Below, one piece after another: positions 16,681-25,921 of a stretch of 64,000 nucleotides of DNA. The position numbers were made by a program, and so were the translations under genes. The stretch is from 14-2 sp963628035 (lineage in GTDB: Bacteria; Bacillota; Clostridia; Lachnospirales; Lachnospiraceae). Each line of letters starts with the position of its first letter. Position 1 is the stretch's first letter. The notes beneath the pieces were generated by a model, which made no database searches, had not been told where the DNA came from, and was given only the letters and a program-made list of their open reading frames with translations. The stretch spans positions 1 through 64,000 of the forward strand of contig CAVGED010000046.1 in the NCBI GenBank assembly GCA_963628035.1, written 5' to 3'.

Positions 16681-17556
16681 CTATTTCAGCCGGTATCCGC
16701 CCGGTATTTTTTCGATCTCAAATAGCCTTGCCCGCTCCTCCGGTCTGGTATCCGGTTGGTGCATTACAAAATATTTTTTTCCATCAAAGCTTTGGAAAAG
16801 CATTCCGTGACCACCATTTTTTTCAAACAACGGTGTCTTGATATGCCTCCACGGTCCCTCTACTCTTCCGCTCTCGCTGACTGCCATGCCGACCGCATAA
16901 GCACCGTTATGGAAGCTGGACCAGAACATCCAGAGACCGTCCTCCTCCCTGACAAGATACGGTCCGTCTGTCACCACCGCGGTACGATCGCCCGACTGCA
17001 CTCTCTGCGCCCAACCGCTCTCACTCGCAGAAAACAAGGTCACCGGCTCTCCGGCGCGTGCCGACAGATCATCCTTAAGCGGCTCAAAAACGATCTGGCC
17101 GTCTTCCAGCTGTATCCATTCGTGGCAAAAGACCATATAAGGCTTTTCGTCCTGTATATACAGGCTTCCGTCCAGACTGTACCAGTCCTCAGGCGTCAGG
17201 ATATCCGAAAACGGCCGAAAGGGTCCTTCCGGTGCATCCGCCACCAGAGATTGCACCGCACGCGTTCTTTTTTCAGAAAAGAAGGTGGCAAACATATAGA
17301 ATTTTCCGTGATAGGCATATACCTCCGGTGCCCAGAAATCCTTCTCGCCCCAGAAATTCTCCGGTGCATCAAAGCACAGAATCGGTTCTGACCATTCCGC
17401 CAGATCCGCAGATACATGGCACCAGAATTGCCTTCCTACATTGCTCCAGCCGGCGGCAGTCTCCTTACTGCCTGAAATTGCCGTTCCGTATAGATAATAG
17501 TTTCCCTCATATGGCAATATAAAAGGATCTCTGATTCGAATTTCTTCTAATTTCAT
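16681..17556 (-). CDS. GH43-family glycosidase, cytoplasmic
   Basis: The 291-residue protein has a five-bladed propeller pattern: IRDPFILPYEGNYYLYG with catalytic Asp10, DFWAPEVYAY, SLDGSLYI and VTDGPYLV. GH43 enzymes mostly remove arabinose, xylose or galactose residues. In the TDGP motif Asp sits where many GH43 proteins have the acid Glu; the Glu in CHEW could serve instead, but this is a guess. There is no signal peptide. GGAG lies about 10 bases before the ATG. It sits between GH3 and GH112, and a short vestige of a paralogue lies downstream of GH112. Confidence 0.85.
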   Translation of the reverse strand: MKLEEIRIRDPFILPYEGNYYLYGTAISGSKETAAGWSNVGRQFWCHVSADLAEWSEPILCFDAPENFWGEKDFWAPEVYAYHGKFYMFATFFSEKRTRAVQSLVADAPEGPFRPFSDILTPEDWYSLDGSLYIQDEKPYMVFCHEWIQLEDGQIVFEPLKDDLSARAGEPVTLFSASESGWAQRVQSGDRTAVVTDGPYLVREEDGLWMFWSSFHNGAYAVGMAVSESGRVEGPWRHIKTPLFEKNGGHGMLFQSFDGKKYFVMHQPDTRPEERARLFEIEKIPGGYRLK

Positions 17557-17577
17557 CCGCTTTTCTCCAATCTCTCT

Positions 17578-19743
17578 TTATTTTTCCAGATATATGAGTT
17601 CCCTTGTATGGAGCAGATGATCTGCATATCCGGTAGAAATCAAAAACGTCCCCGGCTCTGCAATAAACTTCTGCTCGTTGTTCCAAAAACGCAGGAGTTC
17701 CTCACGAATTATAAACACTACCTCCTTCGTTTCACCTGCTTGAAACTCTATCTTCTTAAATCCGATAAGCTGTTGTATCGGGCGAGAATTGGATGCTGTC
17801 ACATCTCGCATATACAGCATGACTGTTTCCTTGCCCTTTCTGACACTGCGATTGCTGATACGAACCGTTGCCGTCACCGTTTCATCTGCCAAAAAGCAAT
17901 TCTTTGATAGAACAAGGTCTTCATAGACGAAATCAGAATAGGACAAGCCATGTCCAAAGGAATACAACGGCAGATTCCCGCAGTCGATATAATTGGAATG
18001 ATAGGGAATATGCCTCTCATCATCTTCCTTCTGCTTTGGCCGTCCGGTATTCGTATGATTATAGTAAATCGGACACTGTCCTACCGATTTCGGAAATGTC
18101 ATCGACAGCTTTCCACTCGGATTCACATCGCCAAACAGCAGCTCTGCTACTGCATTTCCACCTTCTGTTCCCGGAAACCACATATTTAAAATAGCAGGAA
18201 CATGCTTCTTAAGAGCTGTGATTGCAAGCGGTCTCCCGGTAAAAAGAACCGCGACCGTATTTACATTAGCCTCTGCTACCCGTATAGTCAATTCATTCTG
18301 TACTCCCGGCAGCTCCAGACTGACGCGGCTGTTGCCCTCGCCGCTGTAGTTTTGCGGCTCACCAAGGCACAGAATGACCGCATCTGCATTCCTTGCGGCT
18401 AAAACCGCTTCCTCAAACCCGCTCTTGTCCACATCATCCCAGCACGCGCTGCAGCCGGACGCAAGAAGCACCTCCGCATCGGGCAGCATGGCCTCTATTC
18501 CCTGCTTTACGGTCACACTCTCCACCTCCATGCCGCGACAGTGCCAAAAGCCGAGAATAGCATGTTCATCTGCAAATGGTCCGATAAGCGCTATCTTTTT
18601 CACACGCTTTGACAAGGGAAGAATCCCTTCGTTTTTTAAAAGAACGGCAGATTCCGCAGCTGCCCTTCTCACCAGCTTTCTGTTTGCTTTTGTCAGGCAA
18701 ACCTCCTTCTCTCTCTCCGGTGTGGCTCCGCGGTAGGGATCTTTAAACAAGCCCAATCGTTCCTTCAGCTCAAGCACCTTTAAAACAGCCTCATCCAATT
18801 GCTCTTCGGAAAAAATGCCCTCCTCGATCAACTCCTTCAAATGCTTGATATAGCCATTCGAGCACATTTCAATATGACAGCCATTTTCAAATGCCATCCT
18901 TGCCGCATCCTTCAAATTGTCAGCAATTCCATGTTTCACTACTTCTGCGATTGCACTGTAATCACTGATTACAAGACCGTCATAGCCCCATTCTTCGCGG
19001 AGGATGTGTTTCATCAGCCATGGATTCACAGTCGAAGGAACTCCATTTAAGGTATTAAAGGATGGCATGATCATATCTGCGCCTGCATCCAGACATGCTT
19101 TATATGCAGGCAGGTAATACTCCCTCAAACAATGTTCTGAGAGCTCTACTGTATTATAGTCCCTTCCTGCTTCTGCACCGCCATAGGCGGCAAAATGCTT
19201 GACACAGACACCAAGCGTCCCCTGGCTCTCTAAATCCTCTCCACGGAAGGCCTTCACCTGTGTGGCACCCATAAGACCATTCAGCATAGGTTCCTCGCCA
19301 CAGGTCTCCATGACGCGACCCCAGCGTGCGTCCCGCACATAATCTACCATGGGAGAGAATGTAACGTGGACTCCGGCTGCAGAGGCTTCCGCAGCCGCCA
19401 TTCTTGTACATTCCGCTACCAGTTCTGTATCAAATGAACAACCAAGTGCCAAAGGAATGGGGAAGATCGTCCGATAACCATGTATCACATCCATCATAAA
19501 TACGATCGGAATCTGATTGGGATCCTCTTCCATATGCTCCCTCTGAATGGCAAAGGCTTCCCCGGCACTTCGAAAATTCAAAACACTTCCTACTGTTTTC
19601 AATTCTCTTTCATCCAGTCCGGCTTCTGCCATGGGTCCCGTGATCCCGGCCTCTGAATCGATAAACAGATTTGCATTATACTGTGTAAGCTGTCCGATCT
19701 TTTCTTCCATCGACATCTGCTTTAATAATTTCCGTAAATCCAT
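17578..19743 (-). CDS. GH3 beta-glycosidase, BglX type, cytoplasmic
   Basis: The 721-residue protein has the two GH3 domains plus a C-terminal fibronectin-III-like domain. The nucleophile is Asp261 in LVISDYSA, and the substrate-binding KHFAAYGG is at about 182. It would hydrolyse beta-linked glucose, xylose or N-acetylhexosamine from non-reducing ends. I chose the ATG at 19743, which has AGGGAT upstream; the longer frame starts inside the fucosidase gene. No signal peptide is present, as in the neighbouring enzymes, so it acts on imported oligosaccharides. The gene is 25 bp after GH29 in the same operon. Confidence 0.92.
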   Translation of the reverse strand: MDLRKLLKQMSMEEKIGQLTQYNANLFIDSEAGITGPMAEAGLDERELKTVGSVLNFRSAGEAFAIQREHMEEDPNQIPIVFMMDVIHGYRTIFPIPLALGCSFDTELVAECTRMAAAEASAAGVHVTFSPMVDYVRDARWGRVMETCGEEPMLNGLMGATQVKAFRGEDLESQGTLGVCVKHFAAYGGAEAGRDYNTVELSEHCLREYYLPAYKACLDAGADMIMPSFNTLNGVPSTVNPWLMKHILREEWGYDGLVISDYSAIAEVVKHGIADNLKDAARMAFENGCHIEMCSNGYIKHLKELIEEGIFSEEQLDEAVLKVLELKERLGLFKDPYRGATPEREKEVCLTKANRKLVRRAAAESAVLLKNEGILPLSKRVKKIALIGPFADEHAILGFWHCRGMEVESVTVKQGIEAMLPDAEVLLASGCSACWDDVDKSGFEEAVLAARNADAVILCLGEPQNYSGEGNSRVSLELPGVQNELTIRVAEANVNTVAVLFTGRPLAITALKKHVPAILNMWFPGTEGGNAVAELLFGDVNPSGKLSMTFPKSVGQCPIYYNHTNTGRPKQKEDDERHIPYHSNYIDCGNLPLYSFGHGLSYSDFVYEDLVLSKNCFLADETVTATVRISNRSVRKGKETVMLYMRDVTASNSRPIQQLIGFKKIEFQAGETKEVVFIIREELLRFWNNEQKFIAEPGTFLISTGYADHLLHTRELIYLEK

Positions 19744-19768
19744 TTTATCCCTTTTCCTTTTTATACTT

Positions 19769-20998
19769 TTACTCACATATGATCTTTGCCACACGGACTA
19801 CCAGATCTCTTCCATAACGGAAGGGCACGGTCCTGACTGTTACATGATCTTTATTCTGAGTAAATTCAACTTTTTCGCCATTGTCCAGCCAGTTTACTGT
19901 ACGAATCCGTTCCGACAACATGAACCTGTCCTCATAATCAGCATTACCAAACTTTGCCACATTAGGATCCGCTTGCATGGGAAGGTGATAACAAAACAGA
20001 TAATAATTCTTTCCATCTTTTAAAATGAAATCGTCCTTTTTACCTTCAATTTCAATATCTACAGGACGTGGACTCCGAAGCGCCTCATCATAAAAGCGTA
20101 CCCATTCTCCCACGATCTCCAGTATTGCCGCATCCATGGAGCGAATGCCGCCCTCACCCATGAGCCCTACATTCATCAACATGTTGGAACCAAAACGGCG
20201 ACACTCCGCCAGCTCTTCAATCATACGAGCCGGAGCTTTATAGTTAAGATCTTCCTTGGCATACCCCCAATGAACGCCAAACACTTCACACATTTCACTG
20301 GCTATGTACTTCGGAGAGCCTTCCAGATTAATCTGCCTTGGTTTACCGCGCTCGAAGGTCACACTGTCCAATTCTTTATGCCCCAGTGCTCCCAATGCTG
20401 ACAAGCCGGTATTGTTAATGATCATGGCTTCCGGCTGATACTTGCGGATCAGACAATAGAGGGCGTCCTCCTCCCAATCCGCATTCGGTTTATTCCACAT
20501 TCCGTCAAACCATAATCCGCCAATCTTTCCATAATTCTTACAGAGTATTTCCACACTGCTTCTAAGATATTCCAGGTATCTCGGAAAATCCGTTTCGTAA
20601 TGTTCTTCACGCCAGTCCAACAATGTATGATAAAAAAACGGAATCAATCCCTGCTCCCGGCAGGCGTCAACAAATTCTCTCACAAGATCACGCCCGCACT
20701 TCGCATGCAGTGCGTCGTAGGTATTCAAACCACAAGTATCGTACAGAGAAAATCCATCATGATGGCGGGTCGTCAGGGTTATGTACTTGCATCCCGCCTG
20801 TCTGGCTGTTCTCGCCAGTTCATTTGCCCAGTCCTGTTTGGGATCAAATTGTTTCGTTAAAGCTTCATATTCATCATCGGAAATACCAAGCGTGTGCTTG
20901 GCCCACTCTCCTTTTCCCAGAATACTGTACAGCCCGAAGTGAACAAACATGCCAAATCCTAATTTTTCAAAATCCTTTATATACTGTTTTACAATCAT
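19769..20998 (-). CDS. GH29 alpha-L-fucosidase, cytoplasmic
   Basis: The 409-residue protein shows the GH29 barrel: GMFVHFGLYS, the substrate-binding TTRHHDGFSLYD, and the nucleophile Asp165 in GGLWFDGMW. It would release L-fucose from oligosaccharides. It is shorter than secreted fucosidases and lacks a signal peptide and carbohydrate-binding module. GGAGG lies 5 bases before the ATG. It follows the giant secreted protein by 11 bp. Together with GH112 it suggests host-type glycans, although fucose also occurs in plant xyloglucan and rhamnogalacturonan. Confidence 0.92.
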   Translation of the reverse strand: MIVKQYIKDFEKLGFGMFVHFGLYSILGKGEWAKHTLGISDDEYEALTKQFDPKQDWANELARTARQAGCKYITLTTRHHDGFSLYDTCGLNTYDALHAKCGRDLVREFVDACREQGLIPFFYHTLLDWREEHYETDFPRYLEYLRSSVEILCKNYGKIGGLWFDGMWNKPNADWEEDALYCLIRKYQPEAMIINNTGLSALGALGHKELDSVTFERGKPRQINLEGSPKYIASEMCEVFGVHWGYAKEDLNYKAPARMIEELAECRRFGSNMLMNVGLMGEGGIRSMDAAILEIVGEWVRFYDEALRSPRPVDIEIEGKKDDFILKDGKNYYLFCYHLPMQADPNVAKFGNADYEDRFMLSERIRTVNWLDNGEKVEFTQNKDHVTVRTVPFRYGRDLVVRVAKIICE

Positions 20999-21009
20999 TC
21001 CATCCTCCG

Positions 21010-24000
21010 CTATTCCGTTCCAATTGTGCCGAAAGCACCGTAGTAGCGAACATTCTTTACCTCATCACCACCGGCGTCATAGAGGTTCTTCACGTTTGTC
21101 AGAGCCGCTCCTGTCAGTACAGCGCTATTTCCCGGTTTGTAATTCAGTATATTACTGTAGCCCTTCTTCGCTTCGTCCGTCGTAATACCGGTATCCAGTA
21201 CCAGCAGATTCGTTATGTGATTAAAGCTTTGGTTGTTCACAATATCGATCCAGTCCTGGGTAAATCCCTGGAAAATATTATGGTCAAAAAGATTCCATTC
21301 CGAAGCTCCTGAACCTAATACTCCTGCATACAAAATATTGTCCTTGCTGACAAAAATATTGTTTTTGAATATCCAGCCATAGCTTGGTCTCAAATAGTTA
21401 TTGGTCGTATGACTTTCAATGAGAAACGGCATACCGGAATCCAAAACGACCGTATTGTTTTCAATATACAGGTCATACAGATTGCCGACCATGGTAAATT
21501 CATGGGTCTGATTGTCGGCAAACACATTGTTCTGTACAACAATATCTCCCCAGTAGGCAGAAACTTTCTTCTCCTCCAGGAGATTTCCTTCGGTATCATA
21601 ATATTTGCAGTTCGTTGCCGTATTACATAACAATAATCCGCCGCCTTCATTGTGATGAGAATAATTATACCGGAAATAAATATCTCTGTTTGCAATATCG
21701 ATATCGAATCCCTGTCCATCACCCGAATACTCCGGCTTACGTGTATATGCCGCCTCATTATATTGGAACCATATGTTTCTGCAGCTATGAACCCAGATTC
21801 CCGCGGTCCATTTGCCTGTCCTTGCGAGATACTGTGCATAATAAGAAGTATTTCCTTCCAGCCAGCCGTTCCACACAGCGCCCATTACGATTCCATCACC
21901 GCCGGCATACTCCACTGTGTTATTGGCGATTACCACATTTTTATGCGGATAATATTCTACATCGTCATTGACATACTTGTTTGCTCCCCAATCTACACCG
22001 GGACGCTGCACCCATCTGCTGAATATCCAGATGCCGGTCTTGGCAACATATTCCACCCTGTTGTCCTCAATCCAGATATCTTCGAACCAGGACGGACCAA
22101 CCTCATCGCTGGTTCCGGCATGTGCAATGATACCGCCTCTTTCATACTGATACCTGTCATTGGAGCAGATCTTAAGAGCTGTCGCCTCATCCGGCATCGT
22201 GCCATCTGTTGGCAACACTGTACTGTCTATATTAAGATGATGACAGTAATTCCCGGCCACCCGTACATTCTTCATGGCTCCCGCACTGCCTGGATTTAAG
22301 AAAATACCCCTTTTTGCATTATCGCCGGTTGCCTCTATTCCACTGACACTGACATTGCTCCCGTCAATTTCCACGCATGCACCATTTCCGGAATCTGTCC
22401 CGATAAACTTCGCATACTTCTTCGCAGCTGTTTTTCCGTATACATCAATGATAAGAGGGGCTTCTTTTGTAGCCTGGAACCCTTTTATAGAAAGGGTTCC
22501 AGTGTAAGTACTTCCGGCTTTGATCAAGATCCGTACCGATCCGGCTGTCTGCGTCTGAATGATGCTGTTTAAGGCAGCCAGGGTCTGTTTTGGCTTGTCT
22601 GTACTGAGTCCGTCGTTGCCATCAGATCCGTTTGCGGAATCAAAGTAATAGGTTGTATACTGATTCGCAATTACCGCATCTGATGGCATATTAAAATTTA
22701 CAGCGGTCTCTCCTGTAACCGTCTGCGGAAGTTCCTTCAGGTATTGAATGTCCTTGATATAAAAGGTCTGTCCTACACCTGCCCGGAAGTAAAACTGGGA
22801 GTAACCGGTATGTCCACTCTCCAATTTATATTGTTTTTTCAGAAAATCAAGGTCATATGTAACTGTAATCCATTGGTCTGCGGCCAGCGCCTTATCCAGC
22901 GACAATGTATTATTTTCATCGCCCATTTCCCCTACATTAACAGTAAACTGATTTGACGTCAATCTACCGTTTACAGTTGTCAAATCACACCATCTGAATG
23001 AAGTAACCACATCCTCAACAGCCGGTATCTTGATCTTCATGCGGATATAATGTACACCGTCAGCTTCATAATTTCCCTGGCTGCTGCCGGCAATAACATA
23101 CTTCGAACTCAGGCCATTCCATGCGTCGTTCGTATGGACATACTTTAACACCTTCTCATCGTCCACCGTCTCAAACGTAAGGGTTCCAGCACCACTATCA
23201 CCCTTCCGTGCATACAGGAAACCGGTATTCGTATAAGTTACATCCATCGTTTCTCCGCTGCTGGTATATACCGTTAATTTGTTTTCACCCAGCGGCAGCT
23301 CATTTACGATCTTGCTGATATCAAATTTCCCTTCGTAGGCATCCTCATTCTTTGTCAATGTAATATCATAAACGTTTTCTGTATCGCCATTTACAATCAT
23401 GTGTGTCCTTGTATCTCCTGACAGGCTCACATTCAGGTAATCGGTGCTGGCTGCATTCTCAATGGACGCCGTCATATCCTTCAGGTACTGAATATCCTTT
23501 ATATAGATGGTCTTTCCCATCGCAGCCCGGAAATAGAACAACGTCCAGCCACTGTAACCTTGGATCTTACCGTTGTATAAAGGATACGTAACCGTAATCC
23601 ACTCATCCTTCACCAGAGACTTGTCCAATGTCAGCGTTTTATTCGAATTTGTGTTTTCCCCCATATTAAGCACAAACTCATCACTGGTATTATTCGTCAT
23701 TACACACCACTTGAATTTAGGATCCTCGTTTGTTATCTTCACGGTCATACGGATATATTTCACGCCATCTTCCTTAAAACCTCCGACTCCATTAGACTTG
23801 GTGGCTATATATTTCGATCCTATCCCATGATAATCGGCTGCCGTATTATGGACGAACTTCAATACCTTTTCGCCGTCCATTGTCTCTGCCGTAAGCTCTC
23901 CGCAAGGATTACCTGACATACTACCGCTATCACAATTCTGCACATACAGGAATCCTGTATTATTATATGTCACATCCGCCGTAGCGCCGTCAGATGCCTT

Positions 24001-25653
24001 GAGCGTAAAGGTATTCTCACCAAGCGGCAGTGTATTGATGATGTCGCTGAGCTTGAGATTTGCCTCATAGGCATATATCTTGCTGTTACTGTCGGTAAGT
24101 GACGCAATCGGAAGCTGAATCGCATTTTCCTCGTCTCCGTTTATGATCAGGCTCACATGGCTGATCTTATTTCCGACAGCAACCTTTAATTGGTCATTTC
24201 CGGCATTTGCTGACAGTGTAACCGCCGGCAGGCTCTGATATGCATCTGTTTTATACTGCACATTCTTGATCAACATAGCCGCATCATTCGATCCGGCCGG
24301 AATCAGGTTGAAATTCCTGTAGCTATGACTGGCAACCGCTCCCAGCGGAATCCGGAGTGTTACCCACTGATTCAGTTCCAGTTTTCCTGCTTTTCCATTA
24401 TCATCAACAAATGTACTGAGTGTATCCACGGCAATCGTTTGTGCGATCCTGTTTCCAATATACGCAGCCTCCGCATCCGTTGCATCGTAGAATAACGTGA
24501 TCCCAGACCCGCTCGTCAGCTTCACCTGCATCGTCATATAGTTGACACCATCCGCTTTAAACGTCCCTGGTTTATTAGTACCTTTGGAAGAAATATATTT
24601 CGATCCGAGACCCTCCCAGTCACTTGTACGGGTGTAGCTTAAAACATTCTCTCCATCATCCTCCATCGTTGTAAATGTACCGGTATTTCTTGCATACATA
24701 AAGCCGGTGCTGTTATAGGTGATGTTTTTCTCCTCTATGTAAGCCGTTCCGTCACTTCTCGTTCTCGAAGCCTGTATCGTAAAGGTATTCGCACCAATAT
24801 GCAATCTGTTAATAACGGAACTGATGTAGAAGGTTCCCTCATAGAGACTGTCGTTCTGGCTCATGGTGATAGCAACCGGTGCGCTTTCCTCTCCGTTTAC
24901 AATCAACTGCGTGCTGACATTCTCATCCACTGTGATTTTTAGAAATTCCGTATTCTCCTGCAATCCGCTCTCGTCCACCGTAATGGTGATCGGCAGATTC
25001 TCGGAGATGACAATGGTTCTCACTTTTCCCTTCACAGTTGTGCCATCCATTGTCTTCCAATATGGCGTAACCGTAAGTTTCTGACCAAATGCGTCTTTCG
25101 GAATACCGGTAATTACCTTTGTTGCAAAGTAGGCAGCCTTCGATGTTCCGAATACTTCAGCAGCGGTATATCTTGTTTCATCGTTTTTCGTATAGGCTAC
25201 TAAGCTTTTATAAACCTTCGTAGACTTTAATTCGGTTGCTTTTGCTGCTGTCTCCGGCTTAAAAATAAATCCGACCTCCTGGTAATAAGATTTATTTTCT
25301 CCTGACGAATCCACAGAGGTTACAAGCCTTAAGGATGTTGATTCGCTGTCCTTGGTGGTGTCAGAGTTCAACTGCCCCTTGACAGTGAGAACCTTTTCAT
25401 CCACAAATTTCGGCCATGCTCCTTTTTCCGGTATCGTGTTTTTCACAGGCGTATTATATTCCGCGTCCTCATACCAGCCTGCGAATACGAATCCTTCCTT
25501 TAGCGGATACGTTTCACTCGTTTTATATTCCTGAACCTCTGCTTGAGAATACAGTCTGACTACATCCACATCCGCTGCACGAAGCAGCTTCGGGGTGATA
25601 AACGTCATTAATAAAACAGCAAAACATACGATTCCGATTCCTATCTTCTTCAT
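21010..25653 (-). CDS. Giant secreted modular protein with repeated binding modules and a right-handed beta-helix domain
   Basis: The 1547-residue protein has a signal peptide (about 1-27, before ADVDV) and an InlB-like repeat segment (FVFAGWYED). Three modules of about 240 residues follow, each carrying a GF(M/L)Y(A/V) motif and ending in a KNVQY or KDIQYLK motif. From about 1040 there is a right-handed parallel beta-helix (TYYFDSANGSDGNDG onward). The modules look like carbohydrate-binding jelly rolls. The beta-helix could be a glycan-cleaving enzyme; its family is not recognised. There is no LPXTG anchor. AGGGAGG precedes the ATG. The modules are paralogous to those of the next gene upstream, and the helix to the lipoprotein at 30941-32815. 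Confidence 0.85.
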   Translation of the reverse strand: MKKIGIGIVCFAVLLMTFITPKLLRAADVDVVRLYSQAEVQEYKTSETYPLKEGFVFAGWYEDAEYNTPVKNTIPEKGAWPKFVDEKVLTVKGQLNSDTTKDSESTSLRLVTSVDSSGENKSYYQEVGFIFKPETAAKATELKSTKVYKSLVAYTKNDETRYTAAEVFGTSKAAYFATKVITGIPKDAFGQKLTVTPYWKTMDGTTVKGKVRTIVISENLPITITVDESGLQENTEFLKITVDENVSTQLIVNGEESAPVAITMSQNDSLYEGTFYISSVINRLHIGANTFTIQASRTRSDGTAYIEEKNITYNSTGFMYARNTGTFTTMEDDGENVLSYTRTSDWEGLGSKYISSKGTNKPGTFKADGVNYMTMQVKLTSGSGITLFYDATDAEAAYIGNRIAQTIAVDTLSTFVDDNGKAGKLELNQWVTLRIPLGAVASHSYRNFNLIPAGSNDAAMLIKNVQYKTDAYQSLPAVTLSANAGNDQLKVAVGNKISHVSLIINGDEENAIQLPIASLTDSNSKIYAYEANLKLSDIINTLPLGENTFTLKASDGATADVTYNNTGFLYVQNCDSGSMSGNPCGELTAETMDGEKVLKFVHNTAADYHGIGSKYIATKSNGVGGFKEDGVKYIRMTVKITNEDPKFKWCVMTNNTSDEFVLNMGENTNSNKTLTLDKSLVKDEWITVTYPLYNGKIQGYSGWTLFYFRAAMGKTIYIKDIQYLKDMTASIENAASTDYLNVSLSGDTRTHMIVNGDTENVYDITLTKNEDAYEGKFDISKIVNELPLGENKLTVYTSSGETMDVTYTNTGFLYARKGDSGAGTLTFETVDDEKVLKYVHTNDAWNGLSSKYVIAGSSQGNYEADGVHYIRMKIKIPAVEDVVTSFRWCDLTTVNGRLTSNQFTVNVGEMGDENNTLSLDKALAADQWITVTYDLDFLKKQYKLESGHTGYSQFYFRAGVGQTFYIKDIQYLKELPQTVTGETAVNFNMPSDAVIANQYTTYYFDSANGSDGNDGLSTDKPKQTLAALNSIIQTQTAGSVRILIKAGSTYTGTLSIKGFQATKEAPLIIDVYGKTAAKKYAKFIGTDSGNGACVEIDGSNVSVSGIEATGDNAKRGIFLNPGSAGAMKNVRVAGNYCHHLNIDSTVLPTDGTMPDEATALKICSNDRYQYERGGIIAHAGTSDEVGPSWFEDIWIEDNRVEYVAKTGIWIFSRWVQRPGVDWGANKYVNDDVEYYPHKNVVIANNTVEYAGGDGIVMGAVWNGWLEGNTSYYAQYLARTGKWTAGIWVHSCRNIWFQYNEAAYTRKPEYSGDGQGFDIDIANRDIYFRYNYSHHNEGGGLLLCNTATNCKYYDTEGNLLEEKKVSAYWGDIVVQNNVFADNQTHEFTMVGNLYDLYIENNTVVLDSGMPFLIESHTTNNYLRPSYGWIFKNNIFVSKDNILYAGVLGSGASEWNLFDHNIFQGFTQDWIDIVNNQSFNHITNLLVLDTGITTDEAKKGYSNILNYKPGNSAVLTGAALTNVKNLYDAGGDEVKNVRYYGAFGTIGTE

Positions 25654-25668
25654 ACCTCGTACCTCCCT

Positions 25669-25812
25669 TTAGAAAAGATTTCCCCAGCCTACGTTTTCGT
25701 CGGTAGACGAATCATCTGGTTCTACCGTAAGCGTGGAGGCGGTGAAAATATCCTCTGTCAACAGCTCCATTGTCTCCATCTCCGGAGACTCATACAACGC
25801 TTTCTTCTTCAT
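25669..25812 (-). CDS. 47-residue acidic peptide, hypothetical
   Basis: This small frame lies 15 bp upstream of the giant secreted protein. GAGGG precedes its ATG. It begins MKKKALYESPEMETMELL, continues with an acidic Ser/Thr-rich tail and ends in NVGWGNLF. I recall similar short peptides (a KYE-P-E-type start, an acidic centre, a Gly/Trp end) as hypothetical proteins in gut Firmicutes, but the function is unknown. It has no membrane segment or signal peptide. A regulatory leader peptide, a small partner protein or a precursor peptide are all possible. Confidence 0.7.
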   Translation of the reverse strand: MKKKALYESPEMETMELLTEDIFTASTLTVEPDDSSTDENVGWGNLF

Positions 25813-25836
25813 AAAGATTTCCCTCGCTTCGAATGC

Positions 25837-25869
25837 GGATAGTGCCAAAGGAGCCCCCTGACACTATCC
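25837..25869 (-). promoter_or_regulatory. Hairpin between the two giant modular genes
   Basis: GGATAGTG at 25837-25844 and CACTATCC at 25862-25869 are perfectly complementary. No U-run follows on the minus strand, so it is more likely an RNA-processing or attenuation element than a simple terminator. It sits between the stop of the 1667-residue protein and the 47-residue ORF. Confidence 0.55.
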
Positions 25870-25921
25870 TTGGTCAATTTGTTTCTATACTGCGTATCAA
25901 ATTATCTCGGTTCGGCTTTCA

